64,000 bases of DNA from CATQHW01 sp965243545 (lineage in GTDB: Bacteria > Spirochaetota > Spirochaetia > SZUA-6 > Bin103), in NCBI GenBank assembly GCA_965243545.1, contig OZ251573.1, positions 1,984,001 through 2,048,000 on the forward strand, read 5' to 3'. Positions 54,671 through 63,531 of this stretch are shown in pieces. Under the pieces are notes generated by a model. That model saw only the letters and a program-made list of their open reading frames with translations, had not been told where the DNA came from and searched no databases. Positions within the stretch are counted from its first letter, which is position 1. Each line of letters begins with the position of its first letter. Both the position numbers and the translations under genes were made by a program.

Positions 54671-55078
54671 ATGGAGCTCGGCGCGTTCTCGGTGAGCCTG
54701 GCGGTCAAGGACCTGCCGGCGGCGCAGGCATTCTACGAGAAGCTCGGCTTCTCCACGACCGGCCGCGATGGCAAGGGCTACGTGATGATGGCCAACGGGA
54801 GCGCCACGATCGGTCTGTTCCGGGGGATGTTCGAGGGCAACATTCTGACCTTCAATCCCGGTCTGCGGCAGGACGGGTCGCGGCTTGACGAGTTCACCGA
54901 CGTGCGCGACATCCGTGCGGCGCTGACCGCGCAGGGCATCGAGCTGGACACGGACACCGATCCCGCCGGCGCCGACCCCGCCCACGTCGCGTTCCGCGAC
55001 CCCGACGGCAACGCCATACTCATCGACCAATTCTTCCCGAAGCCCGGGAGCGGCCCAAGTGACACGCCCGACCGCTAA
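54671..55078 (+). CDS. VOC-family (glyoxalase-like) protein
   Basis: A 135-residue protein of the vicinal oxygen chelate fold. FSVSLAVKDLPAAQAFYEKLGF and AHVAFRDPDGNAILIDQF are the family ends; GLFRGMFEGNILTFNPG fills the middle. The last residues of the second half give the possible metal position but the first-half ligand is not certain. GAGGAGG lies 13 nt before the ATG. Role unknown; it is separate from the methylase gene that follows 147 bp on. Confidence 0.85.
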   Translation: MELGAFSVSLAVKDLPAAQAFYEKLGFSTTGRDGKGYVMMANGSATIGLFRGMFEGNILTFNPGLRQDGSRLDEFTDVRDIRAALTAQGIELDTDTDPAGADPAHVAFRDPDGNAILIDQFFPKPGSGPSDTPDR

Positions 55079-55225
55079 GCTAAGGGCGGTCTATGGAACG
55101 AAGGACAGGCTTAGCTGCACTTGCGGGAACTCGTAGCGCGCGATCTGGGCGTCGACGAGGCAGTGAAGTACATTACATACCGCACGGCTGGGGCAAGACG
55201 TGATCCCGGCACTGATCGGCGCGTC

Positions 55226-56458
55226 GTGATTCCGCGGGCGTGCCGGCGGCTGGCCGAGGTCGACTTTCCGATCGCCGAGGTGTCCCGCCACGCGGCGCGG
55301 GAGAAGTCGATCCGCCACGGCCACCCGTCCACCCTGCACCTGTGGTGGGCGCGCCGCCCGCTCGCCTCCTCGCGCGCCGTGCTGCTGGCGCTGCTGCTGC
55401 CCGATCCCTGCGACCCGCACTGCCCGGCGGACTTCAAGCGCCAGGCGCGCGGCATCCTCAACGCGGTGCGCCAACCGCCGGCCTCCGACGCCGAGTTGCG
55501 CGCCGCGCTGCTGTGGTTCGCCGGCGCGTTCGCCAACTGGGACCTGGCCGCGCACTCCACCTACCTGCGCGTCGGGCGCGAGCTGGTGCGGGCGGCGCAT
55601 GGCGACGAGGCGCCGCTGGTGGTCGATCCGTTCGCCGGCGGCGGCTCCATCCCGCTGGAGGCGCTGCGCCTCGGCTGCGAGGCGTTCGCCAGCGACTTGA
55701 ATCCGGTGGCGTGCCTGATCCTCAAGGTGATGCTTCAGGACATTCCCCGCCGCGGGCCGGGGTTGGCCGACGACCTGCGCCGCGCCGGCGGCGAGGTGCG
55801 GGCGGCGGCCGCGCGGGAGTTGGCCGGCCTGTACCCGGCGGACGCCGACGGCGCCACGCCGATCGCCTATCTGTGGGCGCGGACGGTGCGGTGCGAGGCG
55901 CCGGACTGCGGGGCGGAGCTGCCGTTGCTGCGTTCGTTCTGGCTGTGCCGGAAGCGGAAGCGCAAGCGGGCGCTGCGGCACCGGGTGGAGCGGCGGGGGG
56001 ACGGGCCGCCGGTAGTGGCGTTCGAGGTGTTCACGCCGGCGGCGGACGGCGAGGTGCGGGACGGCACGGTGGCGCGGGCGCGGGCGGCGTGTCTGTGCTG
56101 CGGGGCGGTGCTGGCGCCGGAGCGGGTGCGAACGCAGCTTGCGGCGCAGCGCGGCGGGGCGGACGCGGTGTTCGACCGGGATGGCCGGCGGACCGGCGGG
56201 GCGCGGCTGACCGCGGTGGTGACGTTGCGGCCGGGTGAGCCGGGCCGGCACTACCGGCTGCCGACGGAGGCGGACTACGCGGCGGTGCGGCGGGCGCAGG
56301 AGCGGCTGGCGGGGCTGCTCGGCGAGTGGGAGCGGGGCGGACGCGCCGGGTTGTGCCCCGTCCCGGACGAACCGCTCCCGCCCATCGGGACACTGGGCTT
56401 TCGCGTGCAGCGCTACGGCATGATGCAGTGGGCCGACCTCTTCACCGCACGCCAGAAG
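55226..56458 (+). repeat. 1233-bp near-identical block, copy 1
   Basis: The 5' portion of the methylase gene, from the GTG start to about codon 411, is collinear and nearly identical with 62299-63531. Identity stops abruptly after AGAAG in both copies, and nothing upstream of the start codon is shared. Confidence 0.9.
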
Positions 56459-58180
56459 GTCGCCATGCAGTCGCTCGCCAATCAGTGCCACTCCGTGGCC
56501 GCGCACGATTGGCTCGCCCGCTGCCTGGCGCTGGTATTCAGCGGGGTCGTCGATCGCAACGTCGCCCTGGCTACGTGGCGGCCGCAGGCGGATCAGGAGA
56601 AGGTCGAACACCTGTTCGCGCGGCAGGCACTGCCGATGGCATGGGATTTCGCCGAGGCGGTTCCTCTGACCGAGTCGACCGGTAGCCTCAGCGACCGGAT
56701 CAATATCCTGGTCAAAACAGTGTCGGCGATGGCCAACGTGGAGTCCGCTGCAGCTCAGACGCAATCGGCGGATGCAACCGATCATCCGCTGCCGGACCAG
56801 TCCGCGGCGGTCTGGTTCACCGATCCGCCGTACTACGACGCGATCCCTTACTCCGATCTCTCCGACTTCTTCCTGGTCTGGCTCAAGCGTTCGCTGCCGT
56901 CGCATCCGCTCCTGCGCGATCCCTTCGACGCCGCCAATCCGCTCTCGCCCAAGGACCGCGAGGCGGTGCAGGACGAGACCAAGCGGCAGGACGGCAACCC
57001 CAAGGACCGCCAGTGGTTCGAGGCGACGATGGCCCGGGCGTTCGCCGACGGCCGCCGCGTGCTCGCCGGGCACGGCGTCGGCTCGGTCGTCTTCGCGCAC
57101 AAGACCACCGAGGGATGGGAGGCGCTGCTGGCCGGCATGATCCGCGGCGGCTGGACCATTACCGGCTCCTGGCCGATCGCCACCGAACTCGGCACCCGCC
57201 TGCGCGCCCGCGAGTCCGCGGCGCTGGCCACCAGCATCCACCTGACCTGCCGCCCGCGGCCGGCGGACGCGCCAATCGGCGACTGGGCCGAGTGCTTGCG
57301 CGAGCTGCCGTTGCGCGTCGCCGACTGGATGGCGCGCCTGCAGGGCGAAGGCATCCGCGGCGCCGATCTGGTGTTCGCCTGCATCGGCCCCGCGCTCGAA
57401 ATCTACAGCCGCAGCCGCGCGGTGGAGACCGCCGACGGGCGCGCGGTGCCGCTCTCGGAATACCTGGAACGGGTATGGGAAGTGGTGGGCCGCGCCGCGC
57501 TCGAAACCGTGCTCGGCGCCGCCGAGGCGCGCGCCCGCAACGGCATGACCGGCGCGCTGGAAGAAGACGCCCGCCTCACCGCCCTGTTCCTCTGGACCCT
57601 GCAGACCACGGACGCCGGCGGCGACGACGTTCCCGCCACGGACGACGAGGACGAAGCCGCCGCCGCGCCGCGGCTCGACCTGCCGTTCGACGTGGTACGC
57701 CGCTTCGCGCAGCCGATGGGCATCGACCTGGACCGCTGGACCGGGCGCATCGTCGCGCAGGTCAAGGGCGTGGTGCGGCTGCTGCCGGTGGCCGATCGCG
57801 CCGCCGACCTGTTCGGCGACGCCGGCGCCGGGGCCGCCGCCGAATGGATCGAGGCCGACCCGGCGGGCGGCCTGCAGCGCTCGCTGTTCCCGGAATGGGA
57901 CGGCGCGCGGCCCGCCGGCGGACGGCGGCGGCGCAAGGCCGGCATCCTGGACGGAGAAGCCGAGCTGCAGGCGCTCGACGCCACCACGCTCGACCGCGTG
58001 CACGCCGCCATGCTGCTGCAGGCCAACGGCCACGCCGTGGCGTTGCGCGCGCTGCTCAAGGCCGAACGGGAGCGCGGCCCCGGCTTCCTGCGCCTGGCCA
58101 ACGCCCTCACCGCCCTCTACCCGCGCGCCAGCCGCGAGAAGCGCCTCCTCGACGCCATGCTGCTGGCCGTCCCGCGGTAA
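55226..58180 (+). CDS. DUF1156 zinc-ribbon DNA methylase, copy 1
   Basis: A 984-residue adenine-specific-type DNA methylase. DUF1156 region: ACRRLAEVDFPIAEVSRHAAREKSIRHGHPSTLHLWWARRPL; motif I DPFAGGGSIPLEA; zinc-ribbon Cys pairs CEAPDCGAE and CLCCGAV; motif IV TDPPYYDAIPYSD; and the C-terminal domain. The GTG at 55226 was chosen because the second copy starts at the same codon; an in-frame extension reaches 55121 but is not homologous. The methylase is the kind found in defence islands with DUF499/DUF3780-type partners, none of which is here. The first 1233 bp are nearly identical to the second copy at 62299. Confidence 0.9.
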   Translation: MIPRACRRLAEVDFPIAEVSRHAAREKSIRHGHPSTLHLWWARRPLASSRAVLLALLLPDPCDPHCPADFKRQARGILNAVRQPPASDAELRAALLWFAGAFANWDLAAHSTYLRVGRELVRAAHGDEAPLVVDPFAGGGSIPLEALRLGCEAFASDLNPVACLILKVMLQDIPRRGPGLADDLRRAGGEVRAAAARELAGLYPADADGATPIAYLWARTVRCEAPDCGAELPLLRSFWLCRKRKRKRALRHRVERRGDGPPVVAFEVFTPAADGEVRDGTVARARAACLCCGAVLAPERVRTQLAAQRGGADAVFDRDGRRTGGARLTAVVTLRPGEPGRHYRLPTEADYAAVRRAQERLAGLLGEWERGGRAGLCPVPDEPLPPIGTLGFRVQRYGMMQWADLFTARQKVAMQSLANQCHSVAAHDWLARCLALVFSGVVDRNVALATWRPQADQEKVEHLFARQALPMAWDFAEAVPLTESTGSLSDRINILVKTVSAMANVESAAAQTQSADATDHPLPDQSAAVWFTDPPYYDAIPYSDLSDFFLVWLKRSLPSHPLLRDPFDAANPLSPKDREAVQDETKRQDGNPKDRQWFEATMARAFADGRRVLAGHGVGSVVFAHKTTEGWEALLAGMIRGGWTITGSWPIATELGTRLRARESAALATSIHLTCRPRPADAPIGDWAECLRELPLRVADWMARLQGEGIRGADLVFACIGPALEIYSRSRAVETADGRAVPLSEYLERVWEVVGRAALETVLGAAEARARNGMTGALEEDARLTALFLWTLQTTDAGGDDVPATDDEDEAAAAPRLDLPFDVVRRFAQPMGIDLDRWTGRIVAQVKGVVRLLPVADRAADLFGDAGAGAAAEWIEADPAGGLQRSLFPEWDGARPAGGRRRRKAGILDGEAELQALDATTLDRVHAAMLLQANGHAVALRALLKAERERGPGFLRLANALTALYPRASREKRLLDAMLLAVPR

Positions 58181-58290
58181 GCGACACCTCTGCCTGCGCC
58201 GGCGCGGCGAGCGCCGACTCCACCGCATCGAACACGAGCTGCCGCCGCTTCGCCGGCCGGCGCCCGGTGACCGCTGGCCGGCCCTCCGGG

Positions 58291-58296
58291 TATGAT
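58291..58296 (+). promoter_or_regulatory. -10 box, copy 2 of a duplicated promoter
   Basis: TATGAT lies 5 nt before the ATG at 58302. The preceding 28 bp equal those before 51136 apart from a few bases. Confidence 0.55.
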
Positions 58297-58301
58297 GGGC
58301 C

Positions 58302-59858
58302 ATGGCCAAGCACCGGTTGCCGATCGGATTCCAGACCTTCCGCGAGGTGCGGGCGGCGAACTGCTACTACGTCGACAAGACCGCCTTCATCGAACGGCTG
58401 GCGGCCGAGGGCAGCTACTACTTCCTGTCGCGGCCGCCGCTGTTCGGCAAGAGCCTGCTGGTCGACACCATGAAGGAGCTGTTCGAGGGCAACGAACCGC
58501 TGTTCACGGGCCTCCACGTCCACGCCGGCTGGAACTGGTCGGTTCGTTACCCGGTAGTGCGGTTGAGCTTCGGCGGCGGCAACTTCGCGGAGACTGACGG
58601 CCTGCATGCCAACTTGGCCGCGCAACTGGACCGCATGGAGCGGGTGTCCGGCGTGCAGCCCCGCTCCGACAGGGCGCCGGAGCGGTTCGGCAATCTGATC
58701 AGGTCACTGCACGAACGCAGCGGGCAACGGGTCGTGGTGCTGGTGGACGGATGCGACAAGCCGATCCGGGCTGCGCTGGAGACGCCGTCAGTAGCCCGCG
58801 CCAACCGCGATTACCTGAACGGCGTGTACTCCGTGATCAAGGCGAGCGACGCGCACCTGCAGTTCGCGTTCCTGACCGGGGTGAGCAAATTCTCCACGGC
58901 GAGCGTCTTCTCCGGTCTCAACAACCTTATCGACATCTCGCTGGAGCGGCCCTACGCGTCGATCTGCGGTTTTACGGAGCGTGACCTCGACACCGTGTTC
59001 GCGCCGGAGCTCGAAGGCATCGACCGGCAGCGGATGCGTGACTGGTACGGCGGCTATAACTGGCTGGGCGAAGAGAAGGTGTACAACCCGTTTGCGCTGC
59101 TGCGGCTGTTCGACAGCCGCGAGTTCAAGACGCACTGGTTTGACACCAGCTCGCCGGCGCACCTGATCGACACCCTGTTCGAGCGCCGGGTCTCCTCCGC
59201 GTCGCTGGCGGAAATGGCCACCAAAAACATGTCGTCACCGTTGGACGTGGACGACATAGGCACCGCGGCGCTGCTGTTCCGGACCGGCTGCCTGACGATC
59301 ACGGCGAAGGAGAAACTGGGCGGCCTGCCGCTGTATCGGCTCGGCTATCCGAACCGGGACGTGCGGCAGAGCCTGAATGAGCATCTGCTGTACCATCTGC
59401 TGCGCCATCTGGCGCAGGACACCCAGCGGACGATGGCCAACATCATCCGTCTCCACCGCCTGCTGAAAGCGGCCGACTGCGCCGGCCTGCAGGAGCTGTT
59501 CCACGCCTTCTTTGCCGGCAGACCGCATGGGCTGCGCGTCGACGACGCCGTCGAGCGCTTCGATGGCTTCTACGCCAGCGTGTTCTACTCCTACTTCGCG
59601 ATGATGGGGTACGAGATCACGGTGGAGGACTCAAGCACCGCCGGCCGGCTCGACATGGCGGTGCGGACCGGCGGCCGCGTCTACCTGTTCGAGTTCAAAG
59701 TGGTGGAACAGGCCGGGCCGGGGGCGGCGCTGGCGCAGTTGCGGGAGCGAGACTACGCGGCCAAGTACCGGGGCCGCGGCGAGCCCATTCACCTGATCGG
59801 CGTGGAGTTCAGCAGCAAGACGCGCACCCTCACCGCCTTCGAGACGGCCGGCGCCTGA
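58302..59858 (+). CDS. AAA-ATPase-like protein with PD-(D/E)XK (DUF1703) domain, copy 2
   Basis: A 518-residue paralogue of the protein at 51136, with the same order of motifs: LPIGFQTFREVRAANCYYVDK, FLSRPPLFGKSLLVDTM, VVVLVDGCDKPI (Walker B Glu-Tyr of copy 1 changed to Gly-Cys), FLTGVSKFSTASVFSG, and the nuclease end TAGRLDMAVRTGGRVYLFEFKVVEQ. The Walker B change from DEYDK to DGCDK may abolish ATP hydrolysis. Lies 121 bp after methylase copy 1 and 34 bp before the AlbA gene. The 3' quarter is nearly identical to copy 1. Confidence 0.9.
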   Translation: MAKHRLPIGFQTFREVRAANCYYVDKTAFIERLAAEGSYYFLSRPPLFGKSLLVDTMKELFEGNEPLFTGLHVHAGWNWSVRYPVVRLSFGGGNFAETDGLHANLAAQLDRMERVSGVQPRSDRAPERFGNLIRSLHERSGQRVVVLVDGCDKPIRAALETPSVARANRDYLNGVYSVIKASDAHLQFAFLTGVSKFSTASVFSGLNNLIDISLERPYASICGFTERDLDTVFAPELEGIDRQRMRDWYGGYNWLGEEKVYNPFALLRLFDSREFKTHWFDTSSPAHLIDTLFERRVSSASLAEMATKNMSSPLDVDDIGTAALLFRTGCLTITAKEKLGGLPLYRLGYPNRDVRQSLNEHLLYHLLRHLAQDTQRTMANIIRLHRLLKAADCAGLQELFHAFFAGRPHGLRVDDAVERFDGFYASVFYSYFAMMGYEITVEDSSTAGRLDMAVRTGGRVYLFEFKVVEQAGPGAALAQLRERDYAAKYRGRGEPIHLIGVEFSSKTRTLTAFETAGA

Positions 59859-59892
59859 CCGGCGGGATGCCATACGACGGAGCGCCACCGCA

Positions 59893-61149
59893 ATGACCAG
59901 GAATGAATTGACTGAGCTGATTCGCAACCAGGAGAATTCGGGCGTCGCATTCATACGCGACAGCATTTCCGCCGACGAGCTGGCCGCGGAGATGGCCGCG
60001 CTCTTGAATCGTAATGGCGGCCATATTCTTCTGGGCGTAGAGGACGATCGGCGGGTCAGCGGCCTTACTCGCGGCCGGAAGCACGTGGAGGAGTGGGTCA
60101 TCGAGGCAGCCCAGTCGCACCTGCAGCCGGATGCGATCCCTTCCTGGGAGACGATCCAGTGGGATAACGGCAAGCTGGTCGGCGTCGTGTCACTCCCGGA
60201 GGACGCGCCGGACCAGCCGTACAAGGCGAGACGGGAGTTAGGGTGGGCTACCAAGATGCGGGTCGGGACCACCACGCGTGATGCCACCAGGGAGGAAGAA
60301 GCACTCCTCTACCAACAGTCGGGGCAACTTCAGTATGAGTTGAAGCCGGTGCCGAGAGCTCCGGGAACGGCGGTCGACAACCTCGACTGGCGGCGTCTGC
60401 ACGAGTACTTTACCCGGGTCCTGGCCGGGGATGCTCCGAGCGACGAGGACGAAGACACCGGCGCCTGGAACGCCCTGCTGTCGAACCGGGATTTGGCGAC
60501 GGCTTCCGTTCGGCGTACGACGGCGACCATCGGCGGCGTTCTGCTGTTCGGGAAGAATCCCAAGCGCTGGCTGCCGCAGTCGGGCGTTCGGGCGATCTGC
60601 TACCCTGGTGAGCAGCCGGATTACGCGACCCGCGCCGATGAAGATCTACGCGGCCCGCTGGCGCCGCTCCGCGCGCGCGACGGCCTGCTGGTGGAACCGG
60701 GTTTGGTCGATCAGGCGTGGGACTTCGTGCGCCGCAACACCACGCCGACCGCGCGGATCGAAGGCCTTCGGCGGATAGACCGCTGGGAGTACCCGGAGGT
60801 GGTGGTCCGCGAGGCAGTAGCGAACGCACTCATCCACCGCGACTACAGCATCGTCGGGACCGACGTGATGCTGGCCATCTACTCCAACCGGCTGGAGGTC
60901 GTAAGCCCCGGCCGGCTCCCCAATACCGTGACCACCGAGGGCATGAAGCTGGGAGCCCGGCATGCCCGCAACCAGCTTCTGGTCAACGTCATGCGCGACT
61001 ACGAATACGTCGACGCCCGCGGCATGGGAGTGCGCAACAAGCTGATCCCCGGGATGAAGGCCCACAACGGCACCGAGCCGGACCTGATCGAGGAGGAGTA
61101 CCGCTTCACCGTCCGCCTGTGGAAGGAGGCGAACGCGCGTGCCTCCTGA
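59893..61149 (+). CDS. Schlafen-AlbA_2/HATPase-type ATP-binding protein
   Basis: A 418-residue protein and the first gene of a coupled unit. Residues 10-125: AlbA_2 domain (ENSGVAFIRDSISADELAAEMAALLNRNGGHILLGVEDD). Residues about 280-400: GHKL-like ATP-binding region (EYPEVVVREAVANALIHRDYS, LEVVSPGRLPNTVTTEG, DARGMGVRN). Many bacterial Schlafen-AlbA proteins sit in defence or stress loci. Start ATG 59893; no strong ribosome binding site. The next gene starts 11 bp inside its end. Codon use is like the host. Confidence 0.88.
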   Translation: MTRNELTELIRNQENSGVAFIRDSISADELAAEMAALLNRNGGHILLGVEDDRRVSGLTRGRKHVEEWVIEAAQSHLQPDAIPSWETIQWDNGKLVGVVSLPEDAPDQPYKARRELGWATKMRVGTTTRDATREEEALLYQQSGQLQYELKPVPRAPGTAVDNLDWRRLHEYFTRVLAGDAPSDEDEDTGAWNALLSNRDLATASVRRTTATIGGVLLFGKNPKRWLPQSGVRAICYPGEQPDYATRADEDLRGPLAPLRARDGLLVEPGLVDQAWDFVRRNTTPTARIEGLRRIDRWEYPEVVVREAVANALIHRDYSIVGTDVMLAIYSNRLEVVSPGRLPNTVTTEGMKLGARHARNQLLVNVMRDYEYVDARGMGVRNKLIPGMKAHNGTEPDLIEEEYRFTVRLWKEANARAS

Positions 61150-62302
61150 GACCACCGCCCGCGGCGCGACGATCGACGAACAGTACCGCACGGTCTACCG
61201 GGACGCTTCCAGGATCGTCGACGTCGCCCGGAGCGCGGCGGTCCGCTCGGTGAACGCGGCCATGACCGCCGCGTACTGGATGATCGGACAGCGTATCGTG
61301 GAGTTCGAGCAGTCGGGAGCGGAGCGCGCCGCGTACGGCGCCGCGCTGCTCGGGCGATTGGCGGCGGATCTGTCACGGCGATTCGGGCGCGGATTCTCGC
61401 GGCAGAACCTTCAGCAGATGCGCCAGTTCTACCTCGCGTTTCGGAAGGATCAGATATGCCAGACACCGTCTGGCATATCCGCCAAGTCCCCGCCTGAACG
61501 AATTTGCCAGACACCGTCTGGCAAATTCGAAACCGCTTCTCCCGAAGCCCGAATCGCGGCCCTCCGCGAGGTCTTTCCGCTCCCCTGGTCCGCCTACGTG
61601 AAGCTGCTTGCGGTCAAGAACGTGCGCGCCCGATCGTTCTACGAGGCCGAGGCGCTGCGCGGCGGCTGGTCGGTGCGCCAACTGGACCGCCAGATCGGCA
61701 CGCAGTTCTACGAACGGACGGCGCTCTCGAAAAACAAGGCCGCCATGCTGACCAAGGGACAGGAGAAGCAGGACGATGACACGGTCCTTCCCGAAGCGGC
61801 GATCAAGGACCCGTTCGTGCTCGAATTCCTCGATCTCAAGGATGAGTATTCCGAAAGCGATCTTGAAGAGGCGCTGCTCGGCCGCCTGGAGACGTTTCTG
61901 CTGGAGTTGGGGAGCGACTTCTGCTTCGTCGGCCGCCAACGGCGCCTGCGGGTCGGGAACGAGTGGTATCGCGTCGATCTGCTGTTCTTTCACCGGCGGT
62001 TGCGCTGCTTGGTGATCATCGACCTGAAGGTCGGGCGATTTACTCACGCCGACGCGGGGCAGATGCACCTCTACCTCAACTACGCGCGCGAGCACTGGGT
62101 TCAGGCGGACGAGAATCCGCCCGTAGGCTTGATCCTCTGCGCGCAGAAGGACGACGCCGTCGTCAAGTACGCGCTCGAGGGCCTGCCGAACAAGGTGCTG
62201 GCGGCCGAGTATCGAACGACCTTGCCTGACGAAGAAACCCTGGCGGCGGAGATCGCCCGCGCCCGCGAGGCCCTGCGGCGTCTGCCTCCGGCCGACGAGT
62301 GA
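61139..62302 (+). CDS. DUF1016 (YhcG-type) nuclease
   Basis: A 387-residue nuclease of the DUF1016/YhcG family. N-terminal helical domain ends in RRFGRGFSRQNLQQMRQFYLAF; after an insertion, PLPWSAYVKLLAVKNVRARSFYEAEALRGGWSVRQLDRQI and LTKGQEK; the PD-(D/E)XK core is FVGRQRRLRVGNEWYRVDLLFFHRRLRCLVIIDLK, followed by FTHADAGQMHLYLNYARE. The insertion carries two palindromes (see 61454 and 61501). GTG start overlaps the upstream gene by 11 bp; its stop overlaps the methylase GTG by 4 bp. Likely role: DNA or RNA cleavage, possibly controlled by the methylase. Confidence 0.9.
   Translation: MPPETTARGATIDEQYRTVYRDASRIVDVARSAAVRSVNAAMTAAYWMIGQRIVEFEQSGAERAAYGAALLGRLAADLSRRFGRGFSRQNLQQMRQFYLAFRKDQICQTPSGISAKSPPERICQTPSGKFETASPEARIAALREVFPLPWSAYVKLLAVKNVRARSFYEAEALRGGWSVRQLDRQIGTQFYERTALSKNKAAMLTKGQEKQDDDTVLPEAAIKDPFVLEFLDLKDEYSESDLEEALLGRLETFLLELGSDFCFVGRQRRLRVGNEWYRVDLLFFHRRLRCLVIIDLKVGRFTHADAGQMHLYLNYAREHWVQADENPPVGLILCAQKDDAVVKYALEGLPNKVLAAEYRTTLPDEETLAAEIARAREALRRLPPADE
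61454..61478. repeat. In-frame palindrome 1 in the DUF1016 gene
   Basis: Perfect 11-bp arms (ATATGCCAGAC/GTCTGGCATAT) around ACC. It encodes CQTPSGI and shares its GCCAGAC-ACC-GTCTGGC core with the palindrome at 61501. Confidence 0.9.
61501..61527. repeat. In-frame palindrome 2 in the DUF1016 gene
   Basis: Perfect 12-bp arms (AATTTGCCAGAC/GTCTGGCAAATT) around ACC. It encodes CQTPSGK. The outer arm bases differ from palindrome 1, with matching compensatory changes on both sides. Confidence 0.9.
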
Positions 62303-63531
62303 TTCCGCGGGCGTGCCGGCGGCTGGCCGAGGTCGACTTTCCGATCGCCGAGGTGTCCCGCCACGCGGCGCGGGAGAAGTCGATCCGCCACGGCCATCCG
62401 TCGACCCTGCACCTGTGGTGGGCGCGCCGCCCGCTCGCCTCCTCGCGCGCCGTGCTGTTGGCGCTGCTGCTGCCCGACCCCTGCGACCCGCACTGCCCGG
62501 CGGACTTCAAGCGCCGGGCGCGCGGCATCCTCAACGCGGTGCGCCAACCGCCGGCCTCGGACGCCGAGTTGCGCGCCGCGCTGCTGTGGTTCGCCGGCGC
62601 GTTCGCCAACTGGGACCTGGCCGCGCACTCCACCTACCTGCGCGTCGGGCGCGAGCTGGTGCGGGCGGCGCACGGCGACGAGGCGCCGCTGGTGGTCGAT
62701 CCGTTCGCCGGCGGCGGCTCCATCCCGCTGGAGGCGCTGCGCCTCGGCTGCGAGGCGTTCGCCAGCGACCTGAATCCGGTGGCGTGCCTGATCCTCAAGG
62801 TGATGCTTCAGGACATTCCGCGCCGCGGGCCGGGGTTGGCCGACGACCTGCGCCGCGCCGGCGGCGAGGTGCGGGCGGCGGCGGCGCGGGAGTTGGGCGA
62901 CCTGTACCCGGCGGACGCCGACGGCGCCACGCCGATCGCCTATCTGTGGGCGCGGACGGTGCGGTGCGAGGCGCCGGACTGCGGGGCGGAGCTGCCGCTG
63001 CTGCGTTCGTTCTGGCTGTGCCGGAAGCGAAAGCGCAAGCGGGCGCTACGGCCCCGGGTGGAGCGGCGGCGGGACGGGCCGCCGGCGGTGGCGTTCGAGG
63101 TGTTCACACCGGCGGCGGACGGCGAGGTGCGGGACGGCACGGTGGCGCGGGCGCGGGCGGCGTGTCTGTGCTGCGGGGCGGTGCTGGCGCCGGAGCGGGT
63201 GCGAACGCAGCTTGCGGCGCAGCGCGGCGGGGCGGACGCGGTGTTCGCTGAGGATGGCCGGCGGAGCGGCGGGGCGCGGCTGACGGCGGTGGTGACGCTG
63301 CGGCCGGGTGAGCCGGGGCGGCACTACCGGCTGCCGACCGCTACGGACTACGCGGCGGTGCGGCGGGCGCAGGAGCGGCTGGCGGGGTTGCTCGGCGAGT
63401 GGGAGCGGGGCGGACGCGCCGGGTTGTGTCCGGTCCCGGACGAACCGCTTCCGCCTATCGGGACACTGGGCTTCCGCGTGCAGCGCTACGGCATGATGCA
63501 GTGGGCCGACCTCTTCACCGCACGCCAGAAG
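62299..63531 (+). repeat. 1233-bp near-identical block, copy 2
   Basis: Collinear partner of 55226-56458, with scattered substitutions only and no visible gaps. The break is sharp at both ends, as expected from gene conversion or recombination between the two methylase genes. Confidence 0.9.

Noticed and set aside
55121..55225. N-terminal extension of methylase copy 1 from TTG 55121
   Set aside because: The second copy starts at the equivalent GTG, and the extension has no similarity to DUF1156 proteins.
55091..58309. A 1072-residue open frame on the minus strand opposite methylase copy 1
   Set aside because: Its sequence is Arg/Ala/Gly/Pro-rich shadow coding of a GC-rich gene, with no recognisable domain; the plus strand has clear methylase motifs.
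51095..59858. Insertion sequence that moved the duplicated genes
   Set aside because: No transposase, terminal inverted repeats or clear target duplications are visible around either copy.
61454..61527. Possible rho-independent terminators
   Set aside because: The hairpins lie in the middle of an intact coding frame, have no T-run and encode a family-specific peptide.
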